Below are positions 37,405-45,691 of a DNA stretch of 64,000 nucleotides, piece by piece. Below the pieces are notes generated by a model that was not told the DNA's origin, did not search any database, and worked only from the letters and a program-made list of their open reading frames with translations. Position numbers and translations under genes: made by a program. The DNA comes from Bacillus ndiopicus (GTDB lineage Bacteria > Bacillota > Bacilli > Bacillales_A > Planococcaceae), in assembly GCF_000612805.1 (NCBI RefSeq), contig NZ_HG964408.1, forward strand, positions 186,001-250,000, in the 5' to 3' direction. The stretch's first letter is position 1, and each line of letters begins with the position of its first letter.

Positions 37405-38898
37405 GTGCCTACATTAGATAAAGATTTATTAGCAATACAGGAAATGCGTGATGCTGTTAAAAAAGCAAACGAAGCACAAGCAGCATATATGCAATTCTCG
37501 CAACAGCAAGTAGACCAAATCGTTAAAGCCGTAGCAGATGCAGCTTTTAAAGAAGCGGATCGACTTGCAAAAATGGCAGTAAAAGAGACAGGCATGGGCG
37601 TTCCTAACCATAAAAAAATAAAAAATGAAGTGGCTTCAAGAGACCTTTATGAAGACATTAAAGATTTAAAAACAGTAGGTATTGTTGGCTACGACCGAGC
37701 AGCAAAAGTGACTGAAATTGCAAGTCCATTTGGTGTTATCGCAGGTATTGTACCAACTACAAACCCTACATCAACTGCAATTTTTAAAGCAATGATTTCT
37801 TTAAAAACACGAAATGCTCTAGTATTAAGCCCGCACCCATATGCGGTAAAATGTACAGAGGAAGCTTTAAATGTTTGTCGAATTGCTGCTGAAAAAGCAG
37901 GCGCACCAGAAGGCTTATTACAATGCTTAACAATGGCTTCTATGGACGCAACACAGCAATTACTGAAGCATCCACAAATTAATTTAATTTTAGCAACAGG
38001 TGGTGGTGCATTAGTAAAGGCTGCCTATAGCTCTGGTAAACCAGCATACGGCGTTGGTCCAGGGAATGTGCCAGCATATGTTGAAAAATCAGCTAATATC
38101 TCAAAGGCCGCACAGCATTTAGTACAAAGTAAATCATTTGATAACGGTACAATTTGTGCAACAGAGCAATCGATTATTGTGGACGAAGCCGTTTCTGAGA
38201 AGTTAATTGCTGAGTTGAAGAAAAACGGTGCCTATATTTTAACTGAGGAAGAAAAGCTAACAATGGAGAAGCTAATTTCCCCTGTACCAGGTAAAGTAAA
38301 CCCGAAAATTGTTGGGAAATCGGCCGCCTGCTTAGCTGACTTAGTAGGTATTTCAGTGCCGGCTGGTACGAAGGTGCTTATTGGTTTAGAAACAAAAGTA
38401 GGTAAAGAAATTCCGTTCTCACTTGAAAAATTATCGCCAATCTTTGCACTTTACACAGTAAAAGACAGTGTGGCGGCGAAGCAAGTGATGATTGATTTAC
38501 TAAACATTGGTGGACGCGGGCATACATGCTCGATTCATACTGAAAATGCAGCATTAGCTGAGCAATTCGCAGTTGAGTTACCAGTATCACGTATTGTCAT
38601 TAATACATTATCATCTATCGGAGCAGTTGGAGGAACGACTGGTTTAGCGCCATCCTTCACGCTTGGATGCGGCACATTTGGCGGCAATATTACGTCAGAT
38701 AATGTGACGGCAAGACATTTAATCAATATTAAGCGTATGGCATATGGTACAAAAAATGTTTCAGTGCCAGAACCAGAGTATGAGCCGTTAGAGGCAATTG
38801 TTGAGAAGCAAGTTGCACAAGCTGGCGCAGTAGATACTGATATGGTGCAACAAATTGTTGATCAAGTATTAAAACAAATTACATTACAAAACAAATAA
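37405..38898 (+). CDS. eutE: EutE, CoA-acylating acetaldehyde dehydrogenase with C-terminal encapsulation peptide
   Basis: 497 aa from GTG 37405 (AAGGAGG 8 nt upstream). ALDH fold with the catalytic Cys in DNGTICATEQS, GVIAGIVPTTNPTS and ATGGGALVKAAYSSGKPAYGVG-type nucleotide contacts. Oxidises acetaldehyde to acetyl-CoA with NAD+. The extreme C-terminus DMVQQIVDQVLKQIT is an amphipathic helix after an Ala/Gly/Asp linker and resembles the EutC and PduL2 N-termini, so it is probably the lumen-targeting signal. Confidence 0.96.
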   Translation: MPTLDKDLLAIQEMRDAVKKANEAQAAYMQFSQQQVDQIVKAVADAAFKEADRLAKMAVKETGMGVPNHKKIKNEVASRDLYEDIKDLKTVGIVGYDRAAKVTEIASPFGVIAGIVPTTNPTSTAIFKAMISLKTRNALVLSPHPYAVKCTEEALNVCRIAAEKAGAPEGLLQCLTMASMDATQQLLKHPQINLILATGGGALVKAAYSSGKPAYGVGPGNVPAYVEKSANISKAAQHLVQSKSFDNGTICATEQSIIVDEAVSEKLIAELKKNGAYILTEEEKLTMEKLISPVPGKVNPKIVGKSAACLADLVGISVPAGTKVLIGLETKVGKEIPFSLEKLSPIFALYTVKDSVAAKQVMIDLLNIGGRGHTCSIHTENAALAEQFAVELPVSRIVINTLSSIGAVGGTTGLAPSFTLGCGTFGGNITSDNVTARHLINIKRMAYGTKNVSVPEPEYEPLEAIVEKQVAQAGAVDTDMVQQIVDQVLKQITLQNK

Positions 38899-38913
38899 TT
38901 GGAGGAATAACAA

Positions 38914-39201
38914 ATGAACAGAGAAGGTACAGCTTTAGGAATGGTAGAAACAAAAGGTCTTGTAGGTGCAATTGAAGCAGCTGACGCAATGGTAAAGGCG
39001 GCAAGCGTTAATTTAGTAGGTAAAGTACATGTTGGTGGCGGAATCGTAACAGTATTAGTACGCGGTGATGTAGGTGCTGTAAAGGCTGCTACAGATGCTG
39101 GTGCAGCTGCTGCAGAGCGCGTAGGTGAATTATTATCAGTACACGTAATCCCACGTCCACATAACGAATTAGAATTAATCTTACCAAAGCTTGATGCATA
39201 A
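38914..39201 (+). CDS. eutM: EutM, major hexameric BMC-H shell protein
   Basis: 95 aa single BMC domain: [34 protein letters not shown] and [12 protein letters not shown]. Strong ribosome site (TTGGAGGAAT) and optimised codons point to abundant product, as expected for the main facet tile. A 17-bp perfect hairpin follows within 21 nt of the stop. Confidence 0.97.
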   Translation: MNREGTALGMVETKGLVGAIEAADAMVKAASVNLVGKVHVGGGIVTVLVRGDVGAVKAATDAGAAAAERVGELLSVHVIPRPHNELELILPKLDA

Positions 39202-39221
39202 TTAATTCAACTAGACAACGT

Positions 39222-39262
39222 CACAAATTTTGTATCACTTACCGTGTGATACAAAATTTGTG
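39222..39262 (+). repeat. 17-bp perfect inverted repeat between eutM and pduL1
   Basis: CACAAATTTTGTATCAC (39222-39238) pairs with 39246-39262 across a 7-nt loop. There is no proper T tract, so it is more likely an mRNA-stabilising or processing hairpin, or a partial terminator, than a full terminator. Confidence 0.9.
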
Positions 39263-39296
39263 CGTCTTATTATAACTATAGATAGAGGTGGCTCGC

Positions 39297-39887
39297 TTGA
39301 ACGCAGAGACAAAAACAATCCCAGTTGCGGTTTCGGCACGTCATATACATGTAAGTGAAGAAGATTTACAAGCACTTTTCGGCCCAAATGCAGCGTTAAC
39401 AAAAGATTTTGACCTTTCACAGCCTGGACAATATGCAGCGAAGGAGCGCGTATCCATTGAAGGTCCAAAAGGTGCCATTCATAACGTACGTATACTAGGA
39501 CCAGTAAGACCCGCAACGCAAGTAGAAGTTAGTCGAACAGATGCGGTGAAGCTTGGCTTAAATCCCCCATTAAGACAATCGGGCGATATTGAAAATTCAG
39601 CTAGCATTAAGATTAGCAATGGCGATAAAACCATTACGATAAAGCAAGGTGCAATTATTGCACAAGCTCATATTCATATGACTGAAGAAGACGCAAAAGA
39701 ATTCAATGTAGAAAACAATGAAGTGGTCTCAGTAGAGGTTGAAAGTGAGCGTCCAGTTACATTGCGTGGTGTTGTGATTCGTGTATCAAAGGATTTTAGC
39801 TTAGAGATGCATATCGATACAGACGAGGCAAATGCAGGCTTCATCGAACAACAGGCAAAAGGTACAATTATTAAATCAACGAAGTAA
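39297..39887 (+). CDS. pduL: PduL-type phosphate acyltransferase, copy 1 (no targeting peptide)
   Basis: 196 aa from TTG 39297 (AGAGGTGG 5 nt upstream); the GTG at 39288 overlaps that site. Two PduL beta-barrel halves with metal-binding VSARHIHVS and AQAHIHMTEED, and ending in LEMHIDTDEANAG. Converts acetyl-CoA plus phosphate to acetyl phosphate, freeing CoA for EutE. It lacks the N-terminal amphipathic helix of the next gene and might act outside the lumen. Confidence 0.93.
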   Translation: MNAETKTIPVAVSARHIHVSEEDLQALFGPNAALTKDFDLSQPGQYAAKERVSIEGPKGAIHNVRILGPVRPATQVEVSRTDAVKLGLNPPLRQSGDIENSASIKISNGDKTITIKQGAIIAQAHIHMTEEDAKEFNVENNEVVSVEVESERPVTLRGVVIRVSKDFSLEMHIDTDEANAGFIEQQAKGTIIKSTK

Positions 39888-39899
39888 GGAGGAGGTTTG

Positions 39900-40778
39900 A
39901 TGCAAGAAAATTTAGTGCAAAAAATTGTTGAAGAAGTGCTACAGCAAGTGTTGAAAAATCAGCCTTCCCTTCAGCACGATAATAAAATTCCAGTCGGTGT
40001 GTCAGCGCGACATGTACATCTAGCACAGTCAGAGGTTGAGCAGCTATTTGGAGAAAACTATCAGCTTACACCGAAATTTGAGCTTTCACAGCCAGGTCAG
40101 TTTGCAGCAGAGGAAACGGTTGTTATTGCTGGACCAAAAGGCTCAATTGAAAGAGTGCGAATTTTAGGTCCAGCACGCTCTTTATCTCAAGTGGAGGTCA
40201 GCTTTACAGATGCAATTAAACTTGGCTTAACGCCGCCACTGCGAATTTCTGGAGATGTAAAAGGCTCAAGCCCTATTACATTAATCGGTCCAAAAGGAAG
40301 TGTGGTGCTGAAGGAAGGGCTTATTGTTGCAAAAGCTCATATTCATATGACACCAGCCGACAGTGCTCGCCTACAAGTTGAAGATGGACAAAGTGTTCAA
40401 GTAAAACTTGCTGGTATCAGACCGATTATCCTGTCAGATGTTATTATTCGTGTATCAGACCGTTACCGCTTGGAAATGCATATTGATACAGATGAGGCGA
40501 ATGCAGGTTTAATAAAGCAAGGAACTTTAGCTGAAATTGTTCAAGCACAATCAATTGAGCAAACGAGTGTACAGACTGCACAACCAGTTGTTCAGACTGC
40601 TACGCAATTACCCGAACAAAAGTCAGTTTATCACTATACAAAAAAACTACTTTCACAAGTACAAGTAGCTGCAATTACAGAGCAAGAAATCGTCGTTTCA
40701 AAAAAGACGATTGTAACAGCATTGGCATATGACAAAATTCGAGAGTTAAATAAAACTTTAACAATTAATAAAGAATAA
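39900..40778 (+). CDS. pduL: PduL-type phosphate acyltransferase, copy 2, with encapsulation peptide and C-terminal extension
   Basis: 292 aa from ATG 39900 (AAGGAGG 7 nt upstream). An N-terminal helix NLVQKIVEEVLQQVLK and short linker precede the PduL core with VSARHVHLAQ, AKAHIHMTP and LEMHIDTDEANAG. About 85 extra residues follow: a Gln/Thr-rich linker and a segment KKTIVTALAYDKIRELNK. That resembles short IVTPLA-D-A-type motifs I recall at the ends of other EUT/PDU accessory proteins; it is not assigned to a named domain. Probably the lumenal CoA-recycling enzyme. Starts 12 nt after copy 1, of which it is a diverged paralogue. Confidence 0.92.
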   Translation: MQENLVQKIVEEVLQQVLKNQPSLQHDNKIPVGVSARHVHLAQSEVEQLFGENYQLTPKFELSQPGQFAAEETVVIAGPKGSIERVRILGPARSLSQVEVSFTDAIKLGLTPPLRISGDVKGSSPITLIGPKGSVVLKEGLIVAKAHIHMTPADSARLQVEDGQSVQVKLAGIRPIILSDVIIRVSDRYRLEMHIDTDEANAGLIKQGTLAEIVQAQSIEQTSVQTAQPVVQTATQLPEQKSVYHYTKKLLSQVQVAAITEQEIVVSKKTIVTALAYDKIRELNKTLTINKE

Positions 40779-40812
40779 ATGATTTAGCTAATGCAGAATA
40801 GAGGGTGAGCAA

Positions 40813-41094
40813 ATGCTGATGGGAAGAGTCATTGGGAATGTTTGGGCTACACGCAAGGAAGAAGGATTAAATGGATTAAAATTATTAATCGTTCAACCAA
40901 TCGATTCCAATCAACAACCGATACGAACTGAGCTTGTTGCTGCAGATCGCATTGGTGCAGGCATAGGCGATGATGTTCTTATTACGAGTGGAGGATCATC
41001 GCGCTATATTATGAAGGATAATCCACTGCCAATTGATGCAGTAGTAATTGGAATTATAGATTCTACAGAAGTAATGCGGGGTGAAGATAAATGA
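40813..41094 (+). CDS. eutN: EutN/CcmL-type microcompartment vertex protein
   Basis: 93 aa BMC-P protein: LMGRVIGNVWATRKEEGLNG, LLIVQPID and GAGIGDDVLITSGGSSR. Pentamers cap the vertices of the shell. GAGGGTG lies before the ATG; its stop overlaps the start of the next shell gene (ATGA). Confidence 0.95.
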   Translation: MLMGRVIGNVWATRKEEGLNGLKLLIVQPIDSNQQPIRTELVAADRIGAGIGDDVLITSGGSSRYIMKDNPLPIDAVVIGIIDSTEVMRGEDK

Positions 41095-41444
41095 GTAGTG
41101 CAATCGGTATGATTGAAACAAAAGGGCTAGTTGGCTCTATTGAAGCAGCAGATGCGATGATTAAGGCTTCAGATGTAACAATTGTGAAGCAAGAATTTGT
41201 AGATGGCGGTATTGTCACAGTCGTTGTGCAAGGCGATGTTGGCTCTGTGCAAGCAGCAGTTGATGCGGGTAAAGCAGCAGCAATGCGTGTTGGAGAATTA
41301 TTATCTGCACACGTTATTCCACGACCAGATGGTGATGTGTTCCAAATGATCAAAGGACCCGAGGCACCGAAAAAAAAGCCAGCTCCAGCACGCACTAAGA
41401 AAGCGACGGAAGTAGCTTCTACTGAAAGTGGCGGTGAAGCATAA
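41091..41444 (+). CDS. BMC-H shell protein with basic C-terminal tail (EutK/PduA-like)
   Basis: 117 aa. BMC domain [33 protein letters not shown] and [11 protein letters not shown], closely related to the EutM above, plus about 30 extra residues rich in Lys, Pro and Ala ([18 protein letters not shown]). Enteric EutK also has a C-terminal extension, but there it is a folded helix-turn-helix-like domain; here it looks disordered and positively charged. The start overlaps eutN (ATGA) and the stop overlaps mdh (TAATG), so three genes are translationally coupled. Confidence 0.93.
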   Translation: MSSAIGMIETKGLVGSIEAADAMIKASDVTIVKQEFVDGGIVTVVVQGDVGSVQAAVDAGKAAAMRVGELLSAHVIPRPDGDVFQMIKGPEAPKKKPAPARTKKATEVASTESGGEA

Positions 41445-42388
41445 TGGCATTTCAAAAACATAAAATTGCTGTAATTGGTGCAGGCCATACAGGTGCAACA
41501 TTAAGTTTATTTTTAGCACAAAAAGAATTGGGCGATGTCGTACTATTAGATATTCCTGATGCCGAAAATCCTACAAAAGGAAAGGCACTTGATTTATTAC
41601 AAACAGGTCCAATTGAGAAGTTTAATGTATCTGTTAAAGGAACGAGCAATTATGAGGATATCGCAGGAGCGAGTATTGTTGTAATTACTGCTGGTATTCC
41701 ACGTAAGCCTGGCATGAGCCGTGACGATTTAGTAGCGACAAATGCGAATATTATTAAGCAGGTGTCTGCACAAATTAAGCGCTATGCACCAAACAGTATC
41801 GTGCTTGTCTTAAGCAATCCTGTTGATGCAATGACTTATGTTTGCTATAAAGAAACAGGCTTCCCTAAAAATCGTGTGATTGGACAATCAGGAGTCCTTG
41901 ATACTGCTCGTTTCAATACCTTTGTTGCAGAGGAGCTACAAATTGCGCCAGAGGATGTATCAGGCTTCGTATTAGGTGGGCATGGAGACGAGATGGTTCC
42001 ATTAATCCGCTATTCGTACGCAGGTGGTATCCCACTTGAAAAGTTAATCCCTCAACAGCGATTAGAGCAAATCGTTGAGCGCACGCGTAAAGGTGGCGGG
42101 GAAATCGTTGGTCTACTTGGAAATGGTAGCGCTTATTATGCACCGGCTGCTGCCTGTGCACAAATGGTTGAAATTATTATGAAAGACCAGCGCAAAATCA
42201 TTCCATCAATTGCCCTATTAGAAGGGGAATATGGCTACAACGATTTATTTTTAGGTGTTCCGACAATATTGGGTGGCAATGGTATTGAATCCATTATTGA
42301 GCTACAGCTTACTGCAGAAGAAAAGCAGGCGCTACATCATTCAGCACAAGCAGTAGAGCAAGTGCTTGAAATTTGTAAAAATATTTAA
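41444..42388 (+). CDS. mdh: Malate dehydrogenase (LDH-like type) as last gene of the EUT operon
   Basis: 314 aa. Rossmann motif [12 protein letters not shown], substrate loop [13 protein letters not shown] (Arg at the specificity position indicates malate rather than lactate), the proton-relay region [13 protein letters not shown] and the active-site [10 protein letters not shown]. Oxidoreduction of malate/oxaloacetate with NAD(H). The ATG overlaps the stop of the shell gene (TAATG), so it is co-translated with the microcompartment operon. No amphipathic targeting helix is seen at either end. It may regenerate NAD+ for EutE in place of EutG, which is absent. Confidence 0.93.
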   Translation: MAFQKHKIAVIGAGHTGATLSLFLAQKELGDVVLLDIPDAENPTKGKALDLLQTGPIEKFNVSVKGTSNYEDIAGASIVVITAGIPRKPGMSRDDLVATNANIIKQVSAQIKRYAPNSIVLVLSNPVDAMTYVCYKETGFPKNRVIGQSGVLDTARFNTFVAEELQIAPEDVSGFVLGGHGDEMVPLIRYSYAGGIPLEKLIPQQRLEQIVERTRKGGGEIVGLLGNGSAYYAPAAACAQMVEIIMKDQRKIIPSIALLEGEYGYNDLFLGVPTILGGNGIESIIELQLTAEEKQALHHSAQAVEQVLEICKNI

Positions 42389-42397
42389 TGTAATATG

Positions 42398-42438
42398 GGC
42401 TGTAGAGAAAGCAGATGAATTCTCTATAGCCTATTTTT
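42398..42438 (+). terminator. Intrinsic terminator ending the EUT operon
   Basis: GGCTGTAGAGA / TCTCTATAGCC stem (one G-T pair) with T7 tract. Confidence 0.92.
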
Positions 42439-42499
42439 TTATGCTTAATGCGCAAAATAAGATATACTTTAAATTAAAGTAAAGTTTTTATAATTTTTT

Positions 42500-42527
42500 T
42501 GAAACTTTTATGTATATGAACCGTATA
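42500..42527 (+). promoter_or_regulatory. Sigma-W promoter of nfeD-floA
   Basis: -35 TGAAAC (42500-42505), 16-nt spacer, -10 CGTATA (42522-42527): an exact match to the sigma-W consensus. The orthologous yqeZ-floA-yqfB operon of B. subtilis belongs to the sigma-W envelope-stress regulon. Confidence 0.9.
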
Positions 42528-42562
42528 AACAGTTAATCAAATTTTTAGAAAGGAGATACGTG

Positions 42563-43888
42563 ATGAAAAGGACGCGAATACTTAGCTGGTTAGTGTTGTT
42601 TATGTTGTCAATCGTCTTAGCATTTCCTTCACAAGCTTTTGCCGAAAACAAAGTATACCATGTGCCGATTGAAAAAAATGTGGAAAAAGGGTTAGCAGCT
42701 TTTTTACAACGTGCATTTCAAGATGCAAAGGATAATAATGCAGAAGCAATCGTACTTGAAATACATACACCGGGTGGCTTCACAGATGCAGCAGAAGATA
42801 TAGCGAAAATCATTAAGCAATCCGAGATACGCGTCATTGCTTTTATCAATACGAAAGCGCATTCAGCAGGGGCATTTATCGCACTAAATGCAGATAAGAT
42901 TTATATGACACCTGATGCCACAATCGGCTCAGCAGGGGTTATCGATGGAGCTGGTAATGCAGCGGAGCTGAAGGCGCAAAGCGCTTGGATTGCACAAATG
43001 ATGTCAGCGGCAGAAAGTACAGGTCGAGACCCAGAATATGCGCAAGCGATGGCTGACCCAACGATCGATATGAGTGAATACCGAGCACCAAAAGGCAAGT
43101 ATTTAACATTGTCAGCAGCTGAGGCATTGAAGGTGGGCTACTCCAATGGCACTGTGGCAGATTTGCAGGAAGTGTTGGCAAAGGAAAATTTAGCAGATAG
43201 TAAAGTCATTGATGTCAACCCGACAATTGCAGAGCAAATTACACGCATTGTCACAAATCCAATTGTTATACCGATTTTATTATCGATTGCAAGCCTTGGC
43301 TTAGTTATTGAGCTTTATTCGCCAGGCTTTGGTGTATCAGGTATTATGGGCTTATCCGCACTTGGCCTATTCTTCTTTGGGCATTTAATTGCAGGATTCG
43401 CAGGTTATGAATCGATATTATTGCTATTTATTGGTATAATTCTTATAATTGTGGAGTTTTTTGTCCCCGGAGGCATTGTTGGTATAATAGGTGCAGTATT
43501 CATATTATTAAGCTTGCTCTTAGCAGGTGCTGATTTTGTCCAAATGGGGTATTCAATTTTAATTGCGATGTTAATCGCAGTTATAGGAATGGTGGTACTT
43601 ATGAAATTCTTTGGCAAAAAATTGCATATGTTTAACAAGCTCGTGTTAAAAGATGCAACGACGACAGAGGAAGGCTATGTTTCTAATGTCAATCGACTTG
43701 AGCTTATTGGCAAAAAAGGGATAGCTGTGACACCATTTAGACCAGCAGGTGTTGTTTCCATTGATGGAGAGCGTATTGATGCGGTGTCAGATGGCAGTTA
43801 TATCGATGCCAAAAAGCATGTAGAAGTTATTAAAGTAGAAGGCTCACGCATTGTTGTGCGAGCGGTATTAGAAGAAACGGAGGAATAA
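42563..43888 (+). CDS. NfeD-family membrane serine protease (YqeZ-like)
   Basis: 441 aa from ATG 42563 (AAAGGAG 8 nt upstream). Signal peptide/anchor (about 1-28), ClpP-like protease domain with [14 protein letters not shown] block and the nucleophile region [11 protein letters not shown], four or five central membrane segments (about 220-350), and a C-terminal OB-fold NfeD domain. NfeD proteins are partners of flotillin/stomatin proteins, encoded next here. Probably helps organise membrane microdomains or degrade membrane proteins under envelope stress. Confidence 0.94.
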   Translation: MKRTRILSWLVLFMLSIVLAFPSQAFAENKVYHVPIEKNVEKGLAAFLQRAFQDAKDNNAEAIVLEIHTPGGFTDAAEDIAKIIKQSEIRVIAFINTKAHSAGAFIALNADKIYMTPDATIGSAGVIDGAGNAAELKAQSAWIAQMMSAAESTGRDPEYAQAMADPTIDMSEYRAPKGKYLTLSAAEALKVGYSNGTVADLQEVLAKENLADSKVIDVNPTIAEQITRIVTNPIVIPILLSIASLGLVIELYSPGFGVSGIMGLSALGLFFFGHLIAGFAGYESILLLFIGIILIIVEFFVPGGIVGIIGAVFILLSLLLAGADFVQMGYSILIAMLIAVIGMVVLMKFFGKKLHMFNKLVLKDATTTEEGYVSNVNRLELIGKKGIAVTPFRPAGVVSIDGERIDAVSDGSYIDAKKHVEVIKVEGSRIVVRAVLEETEE

Positions 43889-43892
43889 TATT

Positions 43893-44885
43893 ATGTTTGT
43901 TGAAGCAGGAGTAATTGGTTTAACGATTATTATCGTAGCTATTTTTATCTTCTTAGCTATCTTTTTCACATTCGTTCCAGTAACGTTGTGGATTAGCGCA
44001 TTAGCTGCAGGAGTTCGTGTAAGTATCTTCACGTTAATCGGGATGCGTTTACGCCGAGTAATCCCATCACGTGTTGTAAATCCATTAATTAAGGCGCATA
44101 AAGCGGGTATTGATGTAACGATTAATCAGTTAGAGTCCCATTATTTAGCAGGTGGTAACGTAGACCGCGTAGTAAACGCATTAATTGCAGCACACCGTGC
44201 AAATATTGAACTAACATTTGAGCGTGCAGCTGCGATTGATTTAGCAGGTCGTGACGTTTTGGAAGCCGTACAAATGTCTGTTAATCCAAAAGTAATCGAA
44301 ACACCATTTATCGCAGGTGTGGCAATCAACGGGATTGAGGTAAAGGCAAAGGCACGTATTACAGTACGTACAAACTTAGATCGCTTAGTCGGTGGTGCTG
44401 GTGAGGACACAATCATTGCCCGCGTAGGTGAGGGGATTGTTTCGACAATTGGTTCTTCAGCATCGCATTCAGTTGTATTAGAAAACCCAGACCTAATTTC
44501 ACAAACAGTATTATCAAAAGGGCTAGACTCAGGTACAGCATATGAAATCTTATCGATTGATATTGCAGACGTTGATGTAGGCAAAAACATCGGTGCAGAA
44601 TTACAAATTGAGCAAGCACAGGCTGATAAAAATATTGCACAGGCAAAAGCAGAAGAACGTCGTGCGATGGCTGTTGCTACTGAGCAAGAAATGGTTGCAA
44701 AAGTGCAAGAGATGAAAGCAAAAGTAGTTGAAGCGGAGGCAGAAATTCCGTTAGCGATGGCGGAAGCTTTACGCTCAGGCAACCTTGGCATTATGGATTA
44801 TATGAACTATAAAAATATTCAAGCTGATACGATGATGCGCGATTCAATTGCGAAGTCAACAAATGACGATACGCAGAAAAAATAA
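43893..44885 (+). CDS. floA: Flotillin-like protein FloA
   Basis: 330 aa. N-terminal membrane hairpin (about 5-45), SPFH/PHB domain and an Ala/Glu-rich coiled coil (about 235-300: [19 protein letters not shown]). It scaffolds functional membrane microdomains together with NfeD; in Bacillus it influences membrane fluidity and protein secretion. Starts 4 nt after nfeD, under the sigma-W promoter. Confidence 0.97.
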   Translation: MFVEAGVIGLTIIIVAIFIFLAIFFTFVPVTLWISALAAGVRVSIFTLIGMRLRRVIPSRVVNPLIKAHKAGIDVTINQLESHYLAGGNVDRVVNALIAAHRANIELTFERAAAIDLAGRDVLEAVQMSVNPKVIETPFIAGVAINGIEVKAKARITVRTNLDRLVGGAGEDTIIARVGEGIVSTIGSSASHSVVLENPDLISQTVLSKGLDSGTAYEILSIDIADVDVGKNIGAELQIEQAQADKNIAQAKAEERRAMAVATEQEMVAKVQEMKAKVVEAEAEIPLAMAEALRSGNLGIMDYMNYKNIQADTMMRDSIAKSTNDDTQKK

Positions 44886-44917
44886 TACATTGCGTGATTA
44901 GAAGGGAGGTTGCTTAA

Positions 44918-45400
44918 GTGGAGTCTATAATTGGTTTTATCATAATCGGAATCATTGCTTCTTTATTTAGTAAAAAGGAGAAGCCCAAAAACACGAAAAG
45001 CATGCCACCATTTAATAAGCAATCAAATCAAGGCTCAACACCTCGCCAAGCAAAGACAACCCCAGAAAGAAGCTTGGAGGATTTCGCAAAAGAAATATTT
45101 GGACAGCTTGAACAAAAAAAGGCTGAGGTTGAACGAAATATTGAACCAGCTCAGCAAATTGAACCAGCACAACTTGAAAAGAAAGTTGAGCGGAGTGCTC
45201 GAATAATGAAAGTACCTGATTCGGTCGATGTGCGAGCTTCAGTGCGTCCAAATATTGAACAATCCACGCGTGTAGCGCAAATGAAGGAGAGAGAAACAGC
45301 TGTTTTTACACCTCCAACAACAAAGAAAGCGCTCGTTCAAGCGATTGTTGCAGCTGAAATTTTAGGTCCGCCAAAAGCGAAGCAGCAACGAGTACGATAA
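44918..45400 (+). CDS. Membrane-anchored hypothetical protein in the yqfB position
   Basis: 160 aa from GTG 44918 (GGAGG upstream). One N-terminal membrane segment (SIIGFIIIGIIASLF), then a Lys/Gln/Glu-rich, probably disordered stalk, and a C-terminal motif KKALVQAIVAAEILGPPKA similar to that of other Bacillaceae proteins in this locus. Function unknown. Position between floA and yqfC is that of yqfB in B. subtilis, although it is longer than YqfB. Confidence 0.75.
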   Translation: MESIIGFIIIGIIASLFSKKEKPKNTKSMPPFNKQSNQGSTPRQAKTTPERSLEDFAKEIFGQLEQKKAEVERNIEPAQQIEPAQLEKKVERSARIMKVPDSVDVRASVRPNIEQSTRVAQMKERETAVFTPPTTKKALVQAIVAAEILGPPKAKQQRVR

Positions 45401-45457
45401 ACTTATACATGCCTCCTTTTTCTGATGCATATAGTACGAGAAAGGGAGGCTGTTTTT

Positions 45458-45691
45458 ATGAAAAAATTATTTCAGATGGCTGCCGTATTTGAAATGACAA
45501 ATTTCCAGCTATTTAAATGGCACGGTAATTATCGCATATTAGCTGCATCCGATGCGAGTTGCTCGTGTATGATAGAAGATTATGTTGTGCATATTATGGG
45601 AGAACGACTAACTGTAACGGTTTTAGCAACGAATGGCTTTACGATCTCTTGTGAAAAATTACATGCACTACAGATTGAAAAGCATGCATAA
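45458..45691 (+). CDS. yqfC: Sporulation protein YqfC
   Basis: 77 aa from ATG 45458 (GGGAGG 9 nt upstream), slightly shorter than the usual 90 or so. YabP/YqfC family: a small beta-rich protein with ERLTVTVLATNGFTISC. yqfC is a sporulation (sigma-E) gene in Bacillus. Its end overlaps the inferred start of yqfD. Confidence 0.85.
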   Translation: MKKLFQMAAVFEMTNFQLFKWHGNYRILAASDASCSCMIEDYVVHIMGERLTVTVLATNGFTISCEKLHALQIEKHA

